Source: JACRCG01 sp964524835 | GTDB lineage: Bacteria; Desulfobacterota; Desulfuromonadia; Geobacterales; Pseudopelobacteraceae | Direction: 5' to 3' | Assembly: GCA_964524835.1 (NCBI GenBank) | Contig: CAZGEG010000014.1 | Span: forward strand, 51,744-115,743 | Length of the DNA stretch: 64,000 bases | Part shown: positions 57,670 through 64,000 of the stretch, one piece after another | Numbering within the stretch: the stretch's first letter is position 1 | Layout of the letters: every line of letters begins with the position of its first letter | The notes under the pieces: generated by a model | Database searches by the model: none | Seen by the model: the letters and a program-made list of their open reading frames with translations, nothing else | What the model was told of the DNA's origin: nothing | Translations under genes and position numbers: made by a program

Positions 57670-59300
57670 TGCCGTTGCCGGGCATGCGATGTCTGCTGCT
57701 GTTCCTGGTTTTCAGCGGCGCTCTTACAGCATGCAATCGCCCGGAAACCCAGCCCGCCCCCGCTATTTCCGCTTCATCTGCTGCCCCTGCCACCGGCGAT
57801 TCACTGGTTGAGGGCACCATCGGCGAAGCCTCCACCCTCATTCCGCTTCTCGCAACCGATTCATCCTCCCACGCCGTGGCCGGACAGATTTATAACGGCC
57901 TCGTCAAATACGACAAAAACCTGAACATCGTCGGCGATCTTGCTGAATCATTCGAGATTTCCCCGGACGGCCTGACCATAACGTTCCATCTCCGGAGCGG
58001 TGTGAAATGGCATGACGGCGCCCCGCTGACCTCCAGAGATGTACTGTACACTTACCGGGTCACGATTGATCCCAATACCCCTACCGCTTATGCCGAAGAT
58101 TTCAAGCAGGTCAAAGGCATCACTGCACCCGATGCACGTACGGTGCGGGTGACATATGATGTACCCTTCGCTCCGGCACTGGCGTCATGGGGAGTCAATA
58201 TCCTGCCCGCTCATCTTCTCGAAGGGAAGGATATCACCAAAAGCCTCCTGTCCCGGAATCCGATCGGCACCGGTCCCTACCGCTTCAAGGAGTGGGTATC
58301 GGGGCAGAAGATCGTGCTTGAAGCGAACAGGGACTATTTTGAAGGTCGCCCCTATATTGACCGGTATGTCTATCGAATTATCCCCGACAGCTCCACCATG
58401 TATATGGAACTTAAAGCCGGTGCGTTAGACCTGATGTCACTGACCCCGGTTCAGTATGCGCGCCAGACCGCGTCACACAGCTTCACCAGCCGCTTCAACA
58501 AATATCGCTATCCCTCCTCCAGCTATCTGTACATGGGGTACAATCTGCGCCACCCGCTCTTCGGCGACAAGCGCATCCGGCAGGCGATGACCGCCGCCAT
58601 CAACAAGGATGAACTGGTTCAGGGGGTACTGTTCGGTATGGGGCAGCGGGCGCACGGTCCGATCGTCCCGGGTCGCTGGGCGTACAACCCTGCCGTCAAG
58701 GATATCGGCTACGATCCGAAGCGGGCCGCCGAACTGCTCGCAGAGGCCGGCTGGAAGGAAAAAAACAGCGATGGAATCCTCGTAAAGGATGGCAAGCCGT
58801 TCAAATTTACGATTCTGACCAATCAGGGTAATCAGCAGCGACTGATGACCGCGCAAATCATACAGCAGCGTCTGCGCCAGATCGGGATCGACGTCAAGAT
58901 CCGTATCGTCGAGTGGGCCGCCTTCCTGAAGGAATTCGTCAATAAAGGCAATTTCGAAGTTGTGCTGCTGGCCTGGAGCATCTCCCAGGACCCGGACATG
59001 TATGATGTCTGGCATTCCAGCAAAACAAACATCGGCGAGCTTAATTTTGTGGGTTACAAAAATCCCGAGGTCGACCGTCTGCTGATCGAGGGGCGCAACA
59101 CCTTCGATATTGAAAAGCGAAAGCGGGCGTATTTCCGCATCCAGGATATCCTGGCCGACGAGCAGCCGTATACCTTCCTGTATGTGCCGGATTCGCTTCC
59201 GGTCGTAAGTTCAAGGATCCGCGGCGTCGAACCTGCCCCGGCCGGTATCGGCCATAACCAGATCCGCTGGTATGTGCCGAAGAACGAGCAGGTCTACTGA
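57666..59300 (+). CDS. Peptide-binding lipoprotein of an ABC importer (SBP_bac_5)
   Basis: The 544-residue protein has a lipoprotein leader (LLLFLVFSGALTACNRPE, Cys at 23) and a family 5 solute-binding domain (YNGLVKYDKNLNIVGDLAES, FHLRSGVKWHDGAPLTSRDV, cut). It binds oligopeptides or related ligands for the permeases encoded next. The closest named relatives are DppA/OppA; ligand unknown. Confidence 0.93.
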   Translation: MMPLPGMRCLLLFLVFSGALTACNRPETQPAPAISASSAAPATGDSLVEGTIGEASTLIPLLATDSSSHAVAGQIYNGLVKYDKNLNIVGDLAESFEISPDGLTITFHLRSGVKWHDGAPLTSRDVLYTYRVTIDPNTPTAYAEDFKQVKGITAPDARTVRVTYDVPFAPALASWGVNILPAHLLEGKDITKSLLSRNPIGTGPYRFKEWVSGQKIVLEANRDYFEGRPYIDRYVYRIIPDSSTMYMELKAGALDLMSLTPVQYARQTASHSFTSRFNKYRYPSSSYLYMGYNLRHPLFGDKRIRQAMTAAINKDELVQGVLFGMGQRAHGPIVPGRWAYNPAVKDIGYDPKRAAELLAEAGWKEKNSDGILVKDGKPFKFTILTNQGNQQRLMTAQIIQQRLRQIGIDVKIRIVEWAAFLKEFVNKGNFEVVLLAWSISQDPDMYDVWHSSKTNIGELNFVGYKNPEVDRLLIEGRNTFDIEKRKRAYFRIQDILADEQPYTFLYVPDSLPVVSSRIRGVEPAPAGIGHNQIRWYVPKNEQVY

Positions 59301-59301
59301 A

Positions 59302-60282
59302 ATGGCCCGATATCTCATGAAGCGCATCCTGATGCTGGTTCCGCTGATGATCGGCATCACCCTGATCACCTTCACCGTGATTCATCTGGCGCCAGGCGAA
59401 CCGGTCGAGATGCAGATGGCGATGAATCCCAAGGTCGGCAAAGAGGCGAGGGAGCGGCTCACGAAGTTCTACGGCCTCGACAAACCGCTTCATGAACAGT
59501 ACTTCAGCTGGGTCGGCAAAATTGCCCGGCTCGATCTGGGGCGCTCGTTTTCATCGGATAATCGTCCGGTGCTGGACAAGATCACCGAGCGGCTGCCGGT
59601 GACCATTTCTCTCAACGTGATCGCCCTGCTGATCGAATTCGGCCTGGCGATACCGATCGGGATACTGGCCGCCACCCGCCGCGACACCTGGCTTGACAAG
59701 GGTATCACGGTATTTGTTTTTGTCGGCTTTGCCGTGCCGACCTTCTGGCTGGCCCTGCTGCTCATGTATTTTTTCGGCGTCAGACTGGGGTGGCTGCCGA
59801 TCTCGGGTCTGCATACACTGGGGAGTGATGCCTGGGGAACGGTTCCCTATCTGTGGGATCTCGCCAGACATCTGATCATGCCGGTCATGGTGGCGTCGTT
59901 CGGGAGCCTGGCCGGACTGTCCCGTTATATGCGCTCCGCCATGCTGAACGTCATCAGCCAGGATTACATCACCACCGCCCGTGCGAAAGGACTGCCCGAG
60001 CGGACCGTGATTTACAAGCATGCCCTGCGAAACGCCCTGCTGCCGCTGATAACCCTGCTTGGTTTTTCTATTCCCGGACTGATCGGTGGCAGCGTCATTT
60101 TTGAAACCATTTTTGCTATTCCGGGGATGGGTCAGCTCTTTTATCAGGGGGTCATGTCCCGGGACTATCCGGTCGTCATGGGTATTCTGGTGATCGGTGC
60201 GTTTCTGACGCTGATCGGCAATCTCATTGCAGATCTCTGCTATGCCCTTGCTGATCCGCGCATCCGGCACGGGGAGGGGTAG
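59302..60282 (+). CDS. ABC transporter permease (DppB type)
   Basis: The 326-residue protein has about six membrane segments and the LARYMRSAMLNVISQDYITTARAKG-type EAA loop (residues about 215-240) contacting the ATPase. It starts one base after the binding-protein stop and just upstream of the second permease. Typical length of DppB. Confidence 0.92.
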   Translation: MARYLMKRILMLVPLMIGITLITFTVIHLAPGEPVEMQMAMNPKVGKEARERLTKFYGLDKPLHEQYFSWVGKIARLDLGRSFSSDNRPVLDKITERLPVTISLNVIALLIEFGLAIPIGILAATRRDTWLDKGITVFVFVGFAVPTFWLALLLMYFFGVRLGWLPISGLHTLGSDAWGTVPYLWDLARHLIMPVMVASFGSLAGLSRYMRSAMLNVISQDYITTARAKGLPERTVIYKHALRNALLPLITLLGFSIPGLIGGSVIFETIFAIPGMGQLFYQGVMSRDYPVVMGILVIGAFLTLIGNLIADLCYALADPRIRHGEG

Positions 60283-60286
60283 GGGG

Positions 60287-61141
60287 ATGGACGTCAGCCA
60301 TTCATATCTGGTTTCTGTTTTCTGGCCGCGCCTCCGGCGCAATCGCCTTGCCCTGTTCGGCGGCAGCGTCGTCTGTGCGCTTTTTGTCGTCTCACTGCTG
60401 GCTCCGCTGATCGCCCCGTATGATCCGAGCGCCATCAACGCCTGGAAAGTGCTTTCGTCCCCATCATGGCAGCACTGGTTCGGCACCGACGAACTTGGCA
60501 GGGATGTTCTCAGCCGGGTTCTCTACGGTTCGCAGGTGTCTCTCAAGGTCGGCTTTGTGGCTGTCGGGATCGCGGTTTCAATAGGAACCGTGGTCGGTCT
60601 GGTGTCGGGGTATTACAGCGGTCTGGTCGATGCAGCGTTGATGAGAACCGTGGATATCATGCTCTGTTTTCCGGCATTTTTTCTGATTCTGGCGATTATT
60701 ACCTTCCTGGAGCCGTCAATCTGGTACATCATGATGGTGATCGGCCTGACCGGCTGGATGGGGGTAGCAAGGCTGGTCAGGGCCGAAACGCTCTCGATCC
60801 GTGAAATGGATTATATTCTGGCAGCCCGCTGCATCGGCTGTTCAAATGCCCGCATCATATTCCGTCACATTCTTCCCAACGCCGTTTCACCGGTACTGGT
60901 CTCAGCGACGCTCGGCATCGCCGGCGCCATCCTTACCGAATCGGCCCTGTCGTTCCTCGGCATCGGCGTGCAGCCTCCGACACCCAGTTGGGGCAACATC
61001 CTCACCTCCGGCAAGGATTACATCGAATTTGCCTGGTGGCTGTCACTCTTTCCCGGGATGGCAATTCTGGTGACGGTGCTGGCCTATAATCTGCTGGGGG
61101 AGGGGATCCGCGACGCTCTCGACCCGCGGGTAAAACGCTGA
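60287..61141 (+). CDS. ABC transporter permease (DppC type)
   Basis: The 284-residue product starts at ATG 60287 after a G-rich site. It has an N-terminal membrane segment (about 22-44), DppC residues FGTDELGRDVLSRVLYG, and the REMDYILAARCIGCSNARII EAA loop. The ATPase genes (dppD/dppF) are not in the window; the next gene is on the opposite strand, so the pump must use subunits encoded elsewhere. Confidence 0.92.
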   Translation: MDVSHSYLVSVFWPRLRRNRLALFGGSVVCALFVVSLLAPLIAPYDPSAINAWKVLSSPSWQHWFGTDELGRDVLSRVLYGSQVSLKVGFVAVGIAVSIGTVVGLVSGYYSGLVDAALMRTVDIMLCFPAFFLILAIITFLEPSIWYIMMVIGLTGWMGVARLVRAETLSIREMDYILAARCIGCSNARIIFRHILPNAVSPVLVSATLGIAGAILTESALSFLGIGVQPPTPSWGNILTSGKDYIEFAWWLSLFPGMAILVTVLAYNLLGEGIRDALDPRVKR

Positions 61142-61150
61142 CATTGTTTA

Positions 61151-62602
61151 TCAGTGGGCCATCAGATCCAGTTGATACCTGCCCTTCAGAATGCTTATCA
61201 GCATGCGGACACCCTTGAATGCCGAACGAAGCTGGTCACGCTCTGTGTACGTCAGTAGCTTCGTATCAACCAGATTGTCCGGCGCTGCTCCATTCGAAAC
61301 GGCACGCAACTGCTCCTTCAGGCGCAACTTTATCAAAAACGTAAAAGATTCATTGAGTGTTTCTAGGTCATGGTCTGTTACAAATTTCAACTGATGCAGG
61401 CGTGACAGCTTGTCCCAGGTTGTCCCCCCCATAATTCCAGCTTCCAAAGCCAACAGGGCTACACCTCTCGTCATTGTGAACACCCCGCCTTTTTTCAGAT
61501 CTATCTTTCCGTACGACTCCCCGGATTTTTCAACAAGCAGGCGACCAAACAGACCGAGAGGCGGTTCAAAACGCACGATGGTGTGGGCCATTTCCGGGAA
61601 AAAATTTGAATTAAGGCGAGCGCACTCAATAATGTGATTACGCAACTCTCCTTCAAAGGCAGCATCACCATGCAACACTCTCAAATCCTGAAATCCCCCG
61701 AAGAGCAGCGTGTTCTCAGGGTCCGGTCTTGTTATCCACCCGGTAGTCAAATGTTTCCATTCCGAGATGCTGTGGCACCAATCGGGGTTGGCAGCCATCA
61801 TGTTCCCCGGGCAGAGAGGAATGCCGACACTTTCCAGGGCAGTCGCTATTTTCTCGGCAAAGCGGCGTACCATGCGCCGTTTGTCCGGCGACAAATTGTC
61901 CCGGTAGACAATGGCGCTGTCCTGATCGGTGCGCAACGTCTGTTCACAGCGTCCCTCGCTGCCCATAACAAGATAGGCGGCACCGGACGGAAGCCGGATG
62001 TCATGGTGGAGGTCAAGAACATAAATCAGGCGTTGGGTGAAGGCATCATTAAACTGGGCAATCAACTGGATGAGATTGTCGGTGGCTGCATTGATGTTGA
62101 TGGCATACTTCAGCATGCCGGTCAGTTTGCTCCCGATCAGACGCAATTGGTCAATGGTTGTCGCAGATTCGATTTCCTGGATCAGATACAGCGGACTGTT
62201 GGTCTGGATGCGGAGGAGGTCGGAGTCGGTCAGGATTCCGGTCAGGTGCCCGTTCTGGTCAAGTACGATCAGGTGATGGATAGTATGTTTTGCCAAAAGG
62301 AAAACTGCCTTGAAAAGCTGCTCTTTGCTGCCGATCGTAATCAGGCTGGTTTTCATGATGTCACGCACTGCCAAGGTTGAAATGTAATTGACTGAGTCTG
62401 CTACAAGATTACGCAGATCGCGCACGGATACGATTCCAACCGGGTCCTTGCCATCAACCACAACAATGCCGGAAATATTATACGTTTTCATAAGTGTGGC
62501 CATCTCAACCAGACTGTGCCCGGGTGTACAGGTAACAACAGGGCGATGGCAGGCTGCGTCTACCGGTATGAAAAAAACACTGTCTTCGTATGTTGTAGAC
62601 AT
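61151..62602 (-). CDS. CBS-pair protein with DUF294 nucleotidyltransferase-like domain
   Basis: Residues about 10-140 form two CBS motifs (MKTYNISGIVVVDGKDPVGI, cut; HHLIVLDQNGHLTGILTDSD). The middle holds a GlnD-like nucleotidyltransferase motif MGSEGRCEQTLRTDQDSAIVY, cut (G-S..., D-x-D), and the C-terminal third is the DUF294 substrate-binding domain. Such proteins are thought to regulate by nucleotidyl transfer, with adenine nucleotides sensed by the CBS pair; the target is unknown. Length is 483 residues. Confidence 0.88.
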   Translation of the reverse strand: MSTTYEDSVFFIPVDAACHRPVVTCTPGHSLVEMATLMKTYNISGIVVVDGKDPVGIVSVRDLRNLVADSVNYISTLAVRDIMKTSLITIGSKEQLFKAVFLLAKHTIHHLIVLDQNGHLTGILTDSDLLRIQTNSPLYLIQEIESATTIDQLRLIGSKLTGMLKYAININAATDNLIQLIAQFNDAFTQRLIYVLDLHHDIRLPSGAAYLVMGSEGRCEQTLRTDQDSAIVYRDNLSPDKRRMVRRFAEKIATALESVGIPLCPGNMMAANPDWCHSISEWKHLTTGWITRPDPENTLLFGGFQDLRVLHGDAAFEGELRNHIIECARLNSNFFPEMAHTIVRFEPPLGLFGRLLVEKSGESYGKIDLKKGGVFTMTRGVALLALEAGIMGGTTWDKLSRLHQLKFVTDHDLETLNESFTFLIKLRLKEQLRAVSNGAAPDNLVDTKLLTYTERDQLRSAFKGVRMLISILKGRYQLDLMAH

Positions 62603-63025
62603 GGTATCACCTGCGCGTCCGGGTGGGTGGTAACCAACTGTGCCACGTATATACCCTACGATGAAAACAAAAACTAATTATTTCATCGAGGCACAATCTA
62701 TTTTTATCCCAGTAGAATCGAAAAATCTAATTTCATTTTAAAATCGATCATTCAGAATGTAAAAAATATTATTACCGGCTCTTGAATAGTCATATATTTC
62801 TTTTGATACTGTGAAACATATGCGAAAAAAAATCAGCAAAATGCAATAGAAATACTGCAGATGTTTATATGCAACAAGCTGATATTGTGAATAAAACCGA
62901 AATGCTGTTTTTTATGAAAAAAAATTGTTGACAAATATATAACATCGTACTAAATATTTCAAAAAAGGGTAATACGGCATTTGATTTAATGGATTAATGT
63001 ATCCGACGATGAAAGGATTGTCTCT
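62603..63025. other. AT-rich intergenic region between divergent genes
   Basis: The 423 bases between the divergent DUF294 and IclR genes hold no supported gene. They contain a clear sigma-70 promoter for the IclR gene (listed separately) and many A/T runs. No hairpin terminator or RNA gene was found. Confidence 0.6.
62928..62956 (+). promoter_or_regulatory. Promoter of the IclR-family gene
   Basis: TTGACA (62928-62933) and TAAATA (62951-62956) are exactly 17 bases apart, 70 bases before the start codon. IclR regulators often bind their own promoter region. Confidence 0.8.
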
Positions 63026-63790
63026 ATGACACGAGAAAAGGGTGCCTATTCGGTGCAGGCCGTTATCAAAGCGATAGACCTGCTTGAAACCCTTGCCCAG
63101 GATGGAGACAGGCCATCCATTACGGTAATAGAAAAAAAGCTCGACTTGAGTCACAACAAGGCATTCCGATTGCTGGCAACACTTGAAGATAAAGAGCTGG
63201 TCGAGAAGGATGCCCTGACCGGTACATACACTCTCGGACTGCAGGCTTTTCAGATGGCGCAGCATATACTGAAAAGTACCAACCTGATCCGCCTTGCCCA
63301 CCCGGTGATGGAGGAGCTGGCACATAAACTGAACGAGGCGATCTATATAACCGTCATGAATAATGATGAAGTACTGTTCCTCGATATGGTTGACTCGTTC
63401 CAGCAGGTGAAGGCGGTGGACCTGGTCGGCAAGCGCTTCCCGTTTTTTACTAACGCCGCCGGCAAGGTTCTGAAATCTGTTTCATCCATTGATCTGCGCA
63501 GCAGGGGGAATAAAAAACGGAATATTCCCGATCCCCAGTTGCTGGAGATTGAACTGGACGAGATCAGGAAGAGGGGCGTAGCGGTTGATTTCGGCGGCCT
63601 TGGTGAAGGAATATGTGCAGTTGCGGTTGTCATACGGGATTATGCCGGCAAGGTTGTCGGAGCATTGACCTTGCTGGCTCCGTCTTTCAGGATGCTGCAG
63701 GACCGGCTCGAACAGGAAATAATTCCATCTATGCTTGAAGGTGCCGAAGAGCTTTCCATGAAGTTTGGCTATATAAAAATTTCGGCATGA
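63026..63790 (+). CDS. IclR-family transcriptional regulator
   Basis: The 254-residue protein has an N-terminal winged helix (YSVQAVIKAIDLLETLAQDG, KKLDLSHNKAFRLLATLEDK) and a C-terminal IclR effector domain (AHPVMEELAHKLNEAIYITV, KRFPFFTNAAGKVL, GGLGEGICAVAVVI). It probably senses a small acid; the next gene may belong to a carboxylate uptake pair, which suggests acetate or a similar acid. Confidence 0.92.
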   Translation: MTREKGAYSVQAVIKAIDLLETLAQDGDRPSITVIEKKLDLSHNKAFRLLATLEDKELVEKDALTGTYTLGLQAFQMAQHILKSTNLIRLAHPVMEELAHKLNEAIYITVMNNDEVLFLDMVDSFQQVKAVDLVGKRFPFFTNAAGKVLKSVSSIDLRSRGNKKRNIPDPQLLEIELDEIRKRGVAVDFGGLGEGICAVAVVIRDYAGKVVGALTLLAPSFRMLQDRLEQEIIPSMLEGAEELSMKFGYIKISA

Positions 63791-63962
63791 TTAGTAAGTT
63801 TACAGGTAGTTGTCTGCTGATTTTGTGAAGAAACTATTTTGTTGATCCGCTTTAAACCTGTCGATGAAGGCTTGTGAGTTAAATTTATAACGAAAGGAGG
63901 TTTCAGCCGGTAATTGAGGAACTGGTGTGGGCATTATCAACTTTTCAAGAAAGGAGTAACTC

Positions 63963-64000
63963 ATGGCAGAAAAACAGTACGACTGGGCAGCAATCGCCAA
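63963..64000 (+). CDS. Start of a gene, possibly DUF485 family (truncated at the window edge)
   Basis: Only about 12 residues (MAEKQYDWAAIA) are present after an AAGGAG site at 63951-63956. The YDWAAIA start resembles DUF485 proteins, which usually precede acetate/solute symporters. Too little is visible to be sure. Confidence 0.5.
   Translation, partial: MAEKQYDWAAIA

Overview
The window looks like a chromosomal segment of a Geobacter-type bacterium (Desulfuromonadia/Geobacterales). This is inferred from gene order and protein style: ffh-rpsP-khpA-rimM-trmD-RNA methyltransferase-rplS-rnhB, rpsF-rpsR-DUF2232-rplI, and an ispE-tRNA-Gln-...-prs-rplY-pth-ychF series. The Gram-negative envelope genes lpxC, asmA-like and mltG fit, as do the many signalling and small membrane proteins. 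No rRNA, CRISPR array or prophage was seen.

Positions 1-9400 are accessory DNA. A large YD-repeat (RHS) protein enters from the left edge and ends in a low-GC, unrecognised C-terminal tip, followed by a small Cys-rich protein that is probably its immunity partner. Next come three co-oriented minus-strand genes that match the Gamma-Mobile-Trio (GMT): gmtY and gmtZ (tyrosine recombinases) and gmtX. Directly beyond the trio the last part of an RHS core resumes as an orphan fragment with a different toxin-like tip, a YIP1-like membrane protein and a small secreted protein. The simplest reading is that a GMT element carrying a new RHS tip and immunity gene entered the rhs gene and displaced the older tip downstream. 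This is the most interesting part of the window.

Positions 9400-20360 are mostly core: mltG, then a minus-strand cluster from ffh to rnhB and a phosphoesterase, a DUF3343 gene, a DUF721 gene, ettA and a ferritin-like gene. At 20450-26930 lie a hydrogenase-maturation protease and a signalling block in which a Na+/solute symporter-like membrane domain is fused to GAF and PP2C phosphatase domains. STAS and RsbW-like kinase genes follow it, and a two-helix membrane protein and a phosphotransferase/P-loop protein precede it.

Positions 27090-39110 hold rplI-DUF2232-rpsR-rpsF, a DUF2156 protein, an aminotransferase, a DUF2721 protein, a pepF-type peptidase, tRNA-Ala(GGC), trpD, a response regulator with a long Ala/Pro linker, a serine hydrolase and argJ. 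Positions 39150-51200 hold secA, a cold-shock gene, ychF-pth-rplY-prs, a B12-binding radical SAM protein, a small membrane protein, tRNA-Gln(TTG), ispE, cysE-lpxC and HU. Positions 51300-64000 hold an AsmA-like protein, a CNNM/CorC-type protein, a TPR lipoprotein translationally coupled to a peptide ABC importer (binding protein and two permeases, no ATPase alongside), a CBS-DUF294 nucleotidyltransferase-like protein, an IclR regulator and the first codons of a gene that may encode a DUF485 protein.

Two minus-strand core blocks show translational coupling through ATGA overlaps. Clear intrinsic terminators mark most operon ends.
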